45,431 nt of DNA from Erysipelotrichaceae bacterium (GTDB lineage Bacteria > Bacillota_I > Bacilli_A > Erysipelotrichales > Erysipelotrichaceae), in contig JAFRCV010000019.1 in NCBI GenBank assembly GCA_017404205.1, forward strand, positions 1-45,431, read 5' to 3'. The translations under genes and the position numbers were made by a program. Under the pieces are notes generated by a model. The model was not told the origin of the DNA, made no database searches, and worked only from the letters and a program-made list of their open reading frames with translations. The number at the start of each line of letters is the position of its first letter. Within the stretch, counting starts at the first letter, position 1. Below are positions 1 through 10,000 of the stretch, piece by piece.

Positions 1-2
1 AG

Positions 3-68
3 AATGCCGCTATCAACATCTTACGTGAAGGACTACGTATACTGAACGAGTCTTTCAAAGCAGCCTAA
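3..68 (+). CDS. tnpB: TnpB C-terminal end (partial, runs off the window start)
   Basis: The first 21 complete codons read NAAINILREGLRILNESFKAA and end in TAA at 66-68. The NAAxNIL...G pattern is the usual end of the RuvC/zinc-ribbon region of TnpB, the RNA-guided nuclease carried by IS200/IS605 elements. Only the tail is in the window, so catalytic residues cannot be checked. The hairpin-bearing element end directly downstream supports the assignment. Confidence 0.75.
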   Translation, partial: NAAINILREGLRILNESFKAA

Positions 69-207
69 ACTAAATATTACAGTAGGGATGGAATAGCCCA
101 AACTAAACGCCTGTGGACACTGTGTAAGACTAGCCAGCACGGTTATGTGCAGCCTAGCAGTAGTGGTTGAATCAGGAAGCTCGGTTACTTGTAGCCGAGC
201 AGTTCAC
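69..207 (+). mobile_element. IS200/IS605-family right end with probable omega (reRNA) region
   Basis: The 140 bases after the tnpB stop hold no ORF and end in a subterminal hairpin at 179-200: arms GCTCGGTTA and TAGCCGAGC, nine pairs with one G-T, loop CTTG. It is preceded by GTTGAATCA, a layout typical of IS605 right ends, where the transposase TnpA recognises a hairpin and TnpB uses an RNA transcribed from this end. The exact boundary is inferred to be near the TTCAC at 203-207. Sequence after it would serve as the guide in such an RNA. Confidence 0.65.
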
Positions 208-361
208 ATATCCATGTAAATAAAGAAGACGTACAAGAATTGTTAAAAAAAGATGGTTATTATGAAGCATATCATATGAATAAAAATCATGGATAACTAT
301 AATCTTTAATGATTCTTTAAGTGATGATGAAATAATTGAATTAATTAAAAATAGTTATTAA
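208..361 (+). pseudogene. Remnant of an MmcQ/YjbR-family gene, cut by the IS605 element and frameshifted
   Basis: From 213 one frame reads HVNKEDVQELLKKDGYYEAY, then HMNKNH to 290, and hits TAA at 294-296. Starting at 293 another frame continues with ITIIFNDSLSDDEIIELIKN, SY and a stop at 359-361. Joined, this is the C-terminus of the MmcQ/YjbR (CyaY-like fold) family, whose members have YHMNKxHWI at this place. Loss of one T from CATTGG near 290 would explain both the missing Trp and the frameshift. The N-terminal part is absent because the IS605 end abuts it. Confidence 0.7.
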
Positions 362-369
362 AAATAGTT
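344..369 (+). repeat. 13-bp perfect tandem duplication at the end of the mmcQ remnant
   Basis: ATTAAAAATAGTT occurs twice back to back (344-356 and 357-369). The first copy holds the last codons of the remnant and the second lies beyond its stop. It is probably a slippage product. Confidence 0.8.
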
Positions 370-393
370 ATATTAGTGTAAGATAAATATTAA

Positions 394-402
394 TGTTATA
401 AT
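394..402 (+). promoter_or_regulatory. Extended -10 promoter of the 409 gene
   Basis: TGTTATAAT at 394-402 is a perfect extended -10. Only six bases separate it from the ATG at 409, so transcription should start at or next to the start codon. No ribosome-binding site is present. Confidence 0.6.
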
Positions 403-408
403 TTTTTC

Positions 409-1215
409 ATGTTTTCATTTAAGAAGATAGTGGAACAAATAAAGACAAATAAGAAGAATTTTGTTATATATTCTATTCTTCGATTATCGGTTCTTATTAT
501 TTTAATAAGAACTTTAATAGTTAAGAATTATGAAGCTTCTTTTGTCTGTATACTTTCATTAATATTATTTTTAATTCCTGCTTTTATTGAAACTAATTTT
601 CATATTGATATACCTAATGGCTTAGAAATAACGATATATTTGTTTATCTATGCGGCTGAAATACTTGGAGAGCTTGGCAATTTCTACACACATTTCTATT
701 GGTGGGATACAATGTTGCATACAATTAATGGCTTTATTTGTGCAGCTGTTGGATTTTCATTAGTTGATTTATTAAATAAAAACAGTAAAGAAATTCATTT
801 AACTCCGTTGTATTTATCAGTGGTGGCTTTTTGCTTTTCAATGACTATTGGTACACTATGGGAATTTGGCGAATATGCATTAGACCATATTAGTAAAAAT
901 GATGCCCAAAGGGACATTGTCATAAAAGATTTTACTTCTTATGATTTAGATGATAGACATTTAGATGCTAAATACAGTGGAATAATTGATCACACAGAAA
1001 TTTTTCTTGAAAATGGTGAAACTATTGTAATTGAAGATGGCTATTTAGATGTTGGCTTAAATGACACAATTAAAGATATGTTTGTTAACTTTGTTGGTGC
1101 TATTATCTTTTCAATAATTGGATATTTTTATGTTGAAAAAAGGCGTAATAAAATAATAATTGATACTTTAGTTCCAAGAACTATAAAAGATAATAAAGAT
1201 AAAGAAAATGCATAA
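409..1215 (+). CDS. DUF2238/YjdF-like multi-pass membrane protein
   Basis: This 268-residue protein has about six hydrophobic segments. Its conserved core, GNFYTHFYWWDTMLHTINGF around residues 88-107 and then a TIGTLWEFGEY block near 148-158, resembles the DUF2238/YjdF family of membrane proteins, whose biochemical role is unknown to me. A hydrophilic stretch (about 160-215) precedes a final TM helix and a lysine-rich tail. The start is set by the extended -10 six bases upstream and there is no Shine-Dalgarno. A terminator overlaps the stop codon, so it is probably monocistronic. Family membership is recognised from motifs only. Confidence 0.75.
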   Translation: MFSFKKIVEQIKTNKKNFVIYSILRLSVLIILIRTLIVKNYEASFVCILSLILFLIPAFIETNFHIDIPNGLEITIYLFIYAAEILGELGNFYTHFYWWDTMLHTINGFICAAVGFSLVDLLNKNSKEIHLTPLYLSVVAFCFSMTIGTLWEFGEYALDHISKNDAQRDIVIKDFTSYDLDDRHLDAKYSGIIDHTEIFLENGETIVIEDGYLDVGLNDTIKDMFVNFVGAIIFSIIGYFYVEKRRNKIIIDTLVPRTIKDNKDKENA

Positions 1216-1228
1216 AGCATTTTTTCTT
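1205..1228 (+). terminator. Intrinsic terminator overlapping the stop of the 409 gene
   Basis: AAAATGC (1205-1211), loop ATAAA, GCATTTT (1217-1223), followed by a T-rich run. The stop codon TAA lies in the loop. Confidence 0.7.
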
Positions 1229-1263
1229 TATGAATGAAACAAGACAAGCTACAACCGATATAT

Positions 1264-1269
1264 TATAAT
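1264..1269 (+). promoter_or_regulatory. -10 element of uvrB, leaderless spacing
   Basis: TATAAT at 1264-1269 lies seven bases before the uvrB ATG at 1277, with AAGACA 17 bases further upstream as a weak -35. No Shine-Dalgarno fits between them. Confidence 0.6.
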
Positions 1270-1276
1270 TAACAAG

Positions 1277-3250
1277 ATGGAAGAAAGAAAATTTAAAATT
1301 GTTTCTGATTATAGTCCAAAAGGTGATCAGCCAAAAGCAATAGATGCTTTAGTTGATGGCTTAAATTCAGGAAAATATGAACAAGTGTTATTGGGAGCTA
1401 CTGGCACGGGTAAAACCTTTACAATTGCCAATGTAATAGAGAAAGTTCAAAAACCAACTTTAGTTTTTGCTCATAATAAGACTTTAGCTGGACAATTATA
1501 TTCTGAATTTAAAACACTATTTCCTAATAATGCTGTTGAATATTTCATATCTAATTTTGATTATTATCAACCAGAAGCTTACATGCCAAAAACAGATACA
1601 TATATTGAAAAAAATGCCGTAACTAATGATGAAATCGATATGTTAAGAATGTCAACATATAATTCTTTATTAGAAAGAAAAGATGTTATTGTGGTAGCAT
1701 CTGTAGCTTGTATATATGCATCTTCTAATCCTAAAGATTATGGGGATATGTTTTTTACTTTAAAAGTAGGAGAACATATTGACAGACAAGAATTAATTAG
1801 AAAACTCATTTTAAGACAATATCAAAGAAACGATATGGACATGGTGCGCGGCAGTTTTTCAGTAAGAGGAGATGTTATTGAACTTGTGCCAGGACATAAT
1901 GATCGCATTATTGTCCGTATTGAAATGTTTGATGATGAAATTGAAAGAATAACCGAAGTTGATCCTCTAACAAAAAACATCATCAATGCATATATGTTAT
2001 ATGTCTTTCCACCAGCAACAGGTTATGCAAGAGATATGAATGATATTAATATAGCTTGTGATGAAATTGAAAAAGAATTAGAAGAAAGACTTAAGTATTT
2101 TAAGGAAAACAACAAGCCAGTTGAATATGAAAGACTTGAACAAAGATGTCGCTATGATTTAGAAGCATTAAGAGAAACAGGCATGTGTTCAGGAATAGAG
2201 AACTATGCTATGCATATAGATCATCGAAAACCAGGAGAAAGACCATATAATTTGTTTGATTATTTTCCTGATGATTTTTTAATTGTGGTTGACGAATCAC
2301 ATGTTTCTTTGCCACAAATTAGAGGAATGTATAATGGCGACCACGCTAGAAAAGAAACATTAGTTCAATATGGTTTTAGACTTCCAAGCGCTTTAGATAA
2401 TCGTCCATTAAAATTCGATGAATTTGAAGAAATAAAAGCTCCAAGAATATATATTAGTGCTACGCCTGGCGATTATGAATTAGATAAAGTTAACAATAAA
2501 CCAGTTGAACAGATTATCAGACCAACAGGCCTACTTGATCCACAGATTGAAGTAAGACCTACAATGGGACAAATTGATGATTTATTGGAAGAAATTGGTA
2601 AACAAATTCAAAAACACGAAAGAACATTAATTACAACCTTAACTGTTAGAATGGCTGAAGATTTAACCGAATTCTTAAAAAAACAGGATTTAAAAGTTGC
2701 CTATTTGCATCATGAAACAAATACTTTAGAAAGAAGCGAGATAATTCATGATTTAAGAATGGGAACTTATGATATTCTTGTTGGTATTAACTTATTAAGA
2801 GAAGGCTTAGATTTGCCAGAAGTTAGTTTAATAGCGATATTAGATGCTGATAAAGAGGGCTTTTTAAGAAGTGAAAAGTCGTTGATTCAAACTATTGGTA
2901 GAGCAGCAAGAAATGCTAATGGACGTGTAATTATGTATGGCGATGTAATGACTGATTCAATGAAAAAAGCAATCGAAGAGACAAATAGACGTCGCACCAT
3001 TCAAGAAGCTTACAACAAAGAACACGGCATCATTCCAAAGACCATTATCAAAGAAGTTCAAGAGGCAATTCATGGCAAGGAAACAAAAGAAGCTACTTCT
3101 AAATATCTAAAGAAGAAAAATCACACAGTTAAAGATAAAGATAAATTGATTGCATCACTTGAAAAAGAAATGAAAGATGCAGCACGTGAACTTAATTTTG
3201 AAAGAGCAGCAGAATTAAGAGATATAATTATAGAGATTAAGGCGGAATAA
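1277..3250 (+). CDS. uvrB: UvrABC excision nuclease subunit B
   Basis: UvrB is the DNA-loading, damage-verifying helicase subunit of nucleotide excision repair; it works with UvrA and UvrC in the cytoplasm. The 657 residues are full length for the family. Visible are Walker A GATGTGKT (40-47), the YYQPEAYMP hairpin region, the DESHVSLPQ Walker B box, helicase motif VI (QTIGRAARN) and a C-terminal UVR motif that binds UvrC. uvrA is not next to it, unlike many Firmicutes. The start is supported by homology ([19 protein letters not shown]) and by the TATAAT seven bases upstream, which suggests a leaderless message. A YczE-like gene follows two bases after the stop. Confidence 0.97.
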   Translation: MEERKFKIVSDYSPKGDQPKAIDALVDGLNSGKYEQVLLGATGTGKTFTIANVIEKVQKPTLVFAHNKTLAGQLYSEFKTLFPNNAVEYFISNFDYYQPEAYMPKTDTYIEKNAVTNDEIDMLRMSTYNSLLERKDVIVVASVACIYASSNPKDYGDMFFTLKVGEHIDRQELIRKLILRQYQRNDMDMVRGSFSVRGDVIELVPGHNDRIIVRIEMFDDEIERITEVDPLTKNIINAYMLYVFPPATGYARDMNDINIACDEIEKELEERLKYFKENNKPVEYERLEQRCRYDLEALRETGMCSGIENYAMHIDHRKPGERPYNLFDYFPDDFLIVVDESHVSLPQIRGMYNGDHARKETLVQYGFRLPSALDNRPLKFDEFEEIKAPRIYISATPGDYELDKVNNKPVEQIIRPTGLLDPQIEVRPTMGQIDDLLEEIGKQIQKHERTLITTLTVRMAEDLTEFLKKQDLKVAYLHHETNTLERSEIIHDLRMGTYDILVGINLLREGLDLPEVSLIAILDADKEGFLRSEKSLIQTIGRAARNANGRVIMYGDVMTDSMKKAIEETNRRRTIQEAYNKEHGIIPKTIIKEVQEAIHGKETKEATSKYLKKKNHTVKDKDKLIASLEKEMKDAARELNFERAAELRDIIIEIKAE

Positions 3251-3252
3251 TT

Positions 3253-3858
3253 ATGGGTAAAGAAAATATTAAAAGTATGTTATTAGCAATACTTGGTGTA
3301 ATAGTTATGGGCTATGGTATTGGAGCAATATCAAAAATTGGTTTAGGTGCAGATCCATTAACAGCTTTATATTATGCACTTATGAATATCACTGGACTTA
3401 CACTAGGCACAATAACAGCTATCTTTAATTTAGGAATGTTTATTATTGGTTTTGTACTAAATAGAAAGAATGTTGGTATCGCAACAGCTTTATTTATTTT
3501 TATTTCCAAATGGCCAGTTGACTTTGGATTTAGACATGCAATCGTAAGTGAACACTTTGCTGTTAATGTAATTTTATGCATTTTAGCTTTATTTATAATT
3601 GGTCTTGGAGCCGCTTTCTTTATTGTTTCAGGACTTGGTGCAAACGCATATGATTCAATTGTTTTAGGTATCTGTGATCGTTTAAATAAGCCAGATAAAT
3701 TTGTTGTTGTTAAATATATTCTAGATGGTATTGCTTTAGTATTAGCTATCATATTAAAAGGTACTATTGGCATAGGAACATTGTTGTCATTCGCCTTAAT
3801 TGGTGTCTTTACAAAAATATCACAAAAGGCTCTAATTAAAATATTTAAACTTGATTAA
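3253..3858 (+). CDS. YczE/YitT-type membrane protein
   Basis: A 201-residue integral membrane protein with about five TM segments. Two internal copies of a GLGAxP/GLGANAYDS motif (near residues 30-36 and 127-134) mark the two-fold repeat seen in YczE/YyaS/YitT membrane proteins. Their function is poorly known; some are linked to secretion of peptides or metabolites. The ATG is two bases after the uvrB stop, so the gene is almost certainly co-transcribed with uvrB and translationally coupled. It ends before a clear terminator. Confidence 0.8.
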   Translation: MGKENIKSMLLAILGVIVMGYGIGAISKIGLGADPLTALYYALMNITGLTLGTITAIFNLGMFIIGFVLNRKNVGIATALFIFISKWPVDFGFRHAIVSEHFAVNVILCILALFIIGLGAAFFIVSGLGANAYDSIVLGICDRLNKPDKFVVVKYILDGIALVLAIILKGTIGIGTLLSFALIGVFTKISQKALIKIFKLD

Positions 3859-3884
3859 AAAAGATAATAAAATATAAATTTGTC

Positions 3885-3908
3885 AAGGCTAAATTTTAGC
3901 CTTTTTTT
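3885..3908 (+). terminator. Intrinsic terminator after the uvrB-yczE unit
   Basis: AAGGCTA... and ...TAGCCTT form a hairpin of at least seven pairs followed by a run of T (3902-3908). Confidence 0.8.
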
Positions 3909-3919
3909 ATTAATAACAA

Positions 3920-3933
3920 TGTAAACGGTTTCA
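3920..3933. promoter_or_regulatory. Candidate cre (CcpA) operator upstream of the giant glycosidase gene
   Basis: TGTAAACGGTTTCA matches the catabolite-responsive element consensus TGWAANCGNTNWCA at every defined position. It lies 68 bases before the ATG at 4001 and covers the -35 region of a possible promoter with TATCAT at 3946-3951. The expected role is carbon catabolite repression of the secreted glycosidase. CcpA itself is not in the window. Confidence 0.6.
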
Positions 3934-4000
3934 TTGTGAAAATAGTATCATTAAATTAGATAAGTGTATCGATATTTTTTACGTATAAGGAGCAAGTTAT

Positions 4001-7000
4001 ATGAAAAAAATTAAATCATTATTAACTTTAATATTAACGCTAATGTTAGTATTAACATCTTTTGGCATTAATACTCAAAAGCTTAGTGCTGTTTCTTTTG
4101 ACTCTTCTGGTTTCTATAGAGAAAACACCAATTATAGCAATGTAGTAGAAATTGTGAGAGGCTTAGGAAGGACCGCAGGAACTGCTTCAACTACGGCAGA
4201 TATTCTCAAATTTGATCGAACAAACGATGGCTTATATACATATTATGGTTTTAATAATGGCGTAACTGTGCCTGATTCAAGTACAACAACAAGACGCTAT
4301 CAGCAAGCTACGCAAGGCGGATATAAGACAACTAGCGTAGATTTGTATTATGGCAATGATGTATTAAAAGGTGTAACTTGGAGTAATTCATCAAGTTTTA
4401 CAAATACAATTTATTATACAAATTCAGGAGAATTAACTACTATCGCTTCTGGAAATACAAAACTGTTGGCTTTATCATTTGCATCAACTTTTACTGCGAG
4501 ATTTGTGAATGTATATGATAATTTTGTAATTGTTCAACATTACGATAATGAACACAAATTAAATATTAACAATGTTTCTAGTACAAGTTTTGCCAATTCA
4601 ATTGATGAACAGTATGATAAGTATTTTTCAACTAAAGATACTTCAAACAATTCAACTTCAACAATAATTTCAAATAATTATTCTAATTCTAATGGTTTGA
4701 TTCAAAGCTTTGAACCATTAACTGAAAATCCATTAGCTAACGCTTCTGTTGGCATAGGTTCAAATAATGTTTCAACAGAAAATGCTAGTGGTATTCATTA
4801 TCTATCAAGTTCTTATACATTCTCTGATACACATGCAAGTGGCGATATCTTAGCGATAGACTTTGATAATAATCAAATTATTTATTATGTAGTAAATAAT
4901 GATATCAGTATTAATTTTGTATATAACACAAATGTTACTTACGATGTATCTTTTGTAGTAGGTGATACACAATATGGTGAAGTTCAAACTGTTAGTGATG
5001 GAGCTACAGCTACAAAACCATTAGATCCTGAAATACCTGAAGGATACAATAGATTTGTTGGTTGGTATTTAGAAAATTCTGATGAAGAATTCTCTTTCAA
5101 TACACCTATAACTTCAAATACAACTTTATATGCAAGATTTGCACTTTATTATATAGCTACATTTAATGATGTAACTGATGTTTCTAGTTCTGCATGGGAA
5201 ACTAATGTGGGTGGAACAACTTTTGAATTAGTTGATGGCTCTTATGTTGCAACTACAAATGGTGTATATAGTGTAACACCTAGTGATTCTACAACTGCAG
5301 GCTTTCAAATTAGATTTGATTATAATAATGCAATAGAAGGTGCAACAATTGAATACGGAAATTTTGTTGCCGAATTAAGTCAAGAAGATTTGGTCAATAC
5401 TTGTATTAAATATTTAGATTCAAATGGCACTTGGCATGATAGTTTAGAAACACTAGAAGAGGGAACATATTTATTTAAATATGCTCATACAAAAAATCAA
5501 AGTTATGCCTTCTTTAGAGTATGGACAATTGATAATGATTTGACTTTCACAGCTAACATTCCAGATAGAGTTGTTACATTCACTAATTTTGGACACCGTT
5601 ATGGTTCAAATTCAGGTACATATTTAAATACCCCATATGTATCAATAAGTGCAACAGAATTAGCAAGAACAAATAATGGAAAATTATTTGCAACTCCACA
5701 ATCTGTTATTAATGAAAATGGTGTAGATAGCCATAATGAACCATATAAATTTGATGCATATCTTACTAATCGTGGTGACTTTTCTAATACCTCTGGTGTT
5801 GGTGGCTCTGTACTTACATATTTAGAAGATTTAGATAAAATAACATTTACATTTGAAGGACATGATCCAATTGTTTTAGATTGTCGAGATGCGGATAACA
5901 ATTTAAATCTACTTGGAACAGCATGGCATATCGATTCAAATTATCAACTTCAAACAGGACAAGGATCTTCAAGCGATATATTAAGATGGGTTATAAACAC
6001 AACTTCCAATAATGCTACTAACACGGTGACAATAAGCTTTAGGTTCTTCAAGATTACAGAAAATGTTGATATAAGTGCAACATATGTTAACCAACATTCA
6101 ATTGTTTTCGTCAATGCTGGTAATAACAATCATGAAGATAAGATATGGGTTGGTGCATATTCAAATAGTTCGACAGCTGGCGGAACAACCCTTAGAGTTT
6201 GGAATCCATATGGCTCAGGTACTAGCAATTCACTTAGAAATGGTGGTTCAATTGATTATAAGAATGGTATAGCGACAGTTTACGGAGATTATAAGAATAC
6301 TTATGGTGCAGGTGCAGCTATCCTTACTTACATTGACCATAATGTAATTGATAGAGTTGTTGTTCATTATGGAGCATACGAACCATTTGTTATTGATATT
6401 TCTACTTATCAAGAAGCTCAAATAAATAAGTCATTATATGTGCATGAAGATGGCACTTTAGATGATAATTCGGAAAACGGAACAAAGGTTGCTCAATTTG
6501 TTCATAATCAAAATGCTGAGTTCTATAATGTAAGATTTTATGAAATAAAATATGATTACTCATTTGAAGCAACAACAGAAAACGCTACAGAACATACAGT
6601 AAAAATTAATAATGCGAGCGCTGTATCTGCATCTGAGTGGGCAACAAAGACATATGGCGTTGGCTTCACTAATATTGGCAATAATGAATTTAAAGCAACT
6701 ATTCCATTTGATTATAAAAATACTTCTTATACAGATAAAGATGGTGTAAGAGGATTATTCTATATGAATTTAGGCGATGTAGCTGGTGTGACATTTAGCT
6801 TTGATGATGTTGAATATTCATTAACTGCCGAGGATTTTGAAGCAAGTAAAATATTTTATTTAGATTCAAATGGTGAAGTATTTAATGATGCTAGCGATAT
6901 AGAAAAAACATACATCTTTAAATTTGCATATTCAAAAGGGGATTTGGGATTCTATCTTCGATTCTTTAATATTACTACTGATATCAATATAACGATTCAT

Positions 7001-10000
7001 TATGAAGAATTCATCAATATAAAATTTATCTACAACAATGAAGAAATTTCTTCACAAACTATAGAAGCGGGTGAGTCTCCACTAGTACCAGATGATCCAT
7101 ATCACGAAGAAGGTAAGACTTTCATGTGGTACTCAGATGAAGAATGCACAAAATTAGCTAATCCAGAGGCCAGACTAACAAAATCAATTGCTTTCTATGG
7201 CGGTTTAGCTGAAAATATTCATAAAGTTTATATGACAGGTTTAGGTTTCCAATATCGCAGTGTATCTACTCCTGCAGCATACTTGTCATGCTCAACTTGG
7301 GAAAAGAATACTAAAGGATTTGTCAATACTGAGACTGGTTATTTTGTTTCTAATGGCGATTATGTAAGTGAAAGTGGCACTTTGGCTATTGGAAGAACAA
7401 GCAACTATTATGTAGATAAAGTTGAATTTAGAGTAGGTGATGCTGAACCAGTTTATTTATCATCTAATTCAAGCGATAATAATTATTTTATAACAACAGA
7501 ATCAAGTGGTAATTATTGGTATTTAACAAGCCAAGGAACACTTGAAAAACGTGCAAGCAAAGCAGAAGGCGACATACTTCGCTTTAGAGTTATTAGTAAA
7601 AGTGATACTGCTGTCAATGTTACTTACTATAACATTACTGAAGACATTCATATTACTTTATTCTATAAGATGTCAATGAAAGTCGTTATTAATAACGATG
7701 GATCATTAGACATGAATATTTGTTCGTATGTTCCAAAGACGGTAAGAAATGAAGCAGCTTATGCGATAGTTAATGATCAAAAAGTTATGCTTAGCGATAT
7801 GGACTATATAGATTATGGTGTAGGTGATAGACTTTATTCTTATACTTTAGCTAAAATAGCTCCAAAACAAGTTGCCGATGAAACTACTGTTCAATTCTTT
7901 GACAGTTATGATAATTATCTAAACACCAAAAAGACAATAAGCGTTAAGCAATATTTAGAAACAATTATTAGTGATAGTTATGAATGTAGTAATAATCTAA
8001 AACAATTCGCTAAAGATTTATTAAACTATGCTGGCGAATCACAAACATTATGGAATTATAATACAGATAATTTAGCAAATATCGAATTATCTAGTGATGA
8101 TAAAGATTTGTCTAATATTACTTCAGAAACTCTTGAACCATATAAAGTTCAAATTAGTGGTGAAACAGAAGGCATCAGAACAGTTGGACAATCTTTAAGT
8201 ATCAACAAGAATACAGATTTTAAATTATATTTTGTCACTAATAATGATATCAATGATTATGTATTTATGGATGGCGCAGAAATTGTTGAACCTACACGTT
8301 ATGGCAATTATCAAGGTGAAAAATTATATTATGTAAGAATTAGTGGTGTTGCTGCACCAGATCTAATTAACATGCATGATATATCTGTTAAATATAATGG
8401 TGAAGGAGATTATTTAGTATCTTGTAATGTATTGACATATGTTGGCTTATGTATAAGAGATAATGATGAATATACAATTCCAATGAAGGCATTGTATAAA
8501 CTTGCTGTTAGTGCTGCTGCATTAAAGCAAGAAGTTCATGTACAATCAACTATTTTTGATAGCATTACACCATATGATGGCAAAGAATTAAAAGTTGCCT
8601 TTGTTGGTGATTCAATTACATTTGGATATGCTTCAACTGATCCTGCTGTAAATTCATATCCTAGTGTATTAGATTCATTATTAGGAAATAAATTTAATAT
8701 TGGTAACTTTGGAATGTCAGGATCTTATGTATTAAATCCATATAAATATCCAAATTATTCAAGCTATGTTAGCGACAATGGCACATTGAGTTCAACTAAC
8801 GCTAATAAATTTTATATGAATACATATCAATATGAAAACAGTATTGCTTTTGAACCTGATATTGTAATTGTTATGGAAGGTACTAATGATCAAAGAAGTA
8901 TTGCCAGATATGGTGATAACGCAAAAGCAGCATATAAGGAAGGTTTAACAGACTTAATTGAAGCTTATCAAGCTTTACCATCTGTTTCAAAAGTTTATGT
9001 AATGACAAGCATCATTGTTCATCCAGATTCTACTCCTGAAGCAAGCACCGGCTTATCATATAATGATGTAGCAGATGGAATTCTCTGTGATTTACAGATT
9101 GAAGTTGCAAATAGTGTTGAAAATTGTGGCTTAATTGATCTTCATCATTTAACATATGAAGAATTTGGTGGAGATAATTATAGAAATTATTTTGCAGGCG
9201 ATTTGTTACATCCAAACGATGTAGGATATCGTTTAATGGCTGAAAGAATTTATGGTGTTATCACTGAAACTGCCAGGCAACTAAGTTATAGAAGCTATGA
9301 TTCAAATTCTAAAGCTGTAAATAAAGAATTATTTTATACAAACGAAACAACTGAATGGGGTGCAGATCCAACTGTAATTTATATTAATGACGGATCTAGT
9401 GAAGATGGCTATTTCTATTTGTATGCTACTTCAGGATATATTAATTCAAATGGTATTGAATGTTGGCGTTCAAAGAATTTAACAGATTGGGAATGTATGG
9501 GCGCCGCCTTCTTGCCTGACACTGATGAAGATTGGGCATATAAAGGAATATGGGCACCAAGCATAACATACAACGAAACAACTGGTCTTTATTATTTGTT
9601 CTATTCGGCAGCAAAAGAAACCAAGACAATGAAGGATGCCAACGATGTTGATAGAAATGTAACGTATCGTTACGATTCATATGTAACTTCTACAACTCCT
9701 TATGGCCCATTTGTTAATAGTGATTATAAAGATGAACCAATGTTAAAATTTGAAGACCATGTTGATGAAATAACAAATACATATTATTTAAATACATATT
9801 TAGATTATGAAAGTGCTGATGGCAAACCAGGCTATGTAAAAGCAATAGGCCCTAGAATATTTGTTGATGATGATGGCCAAACATATTTATTCTTCTGTGC
9901 TGATTTAGATCCTTATGGTTTAATAGCTCCAAATAAATCTTGTGCATATGCACTTAAATTAGATTTAGTTGGTAGTAAATATGTTCCAGATTATTCTTCA

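Noticed and set aside
208-361. A short intact gene in this interval
   Set aside because: Neither frame is open across it; two frames must be joined to give the MmcQ/YjbR pattern, and its N-terminus is missing.
3372-3773. Minus-strand 133-codon ORF inside the YczE-like gene
   Set aside because: Antisense shadow of a membrane protein with no start signals or family motifs; the same applies to the other antisense ORFs inside large genes (for example 9441-9680, 10196-10474 and 13489-14028).
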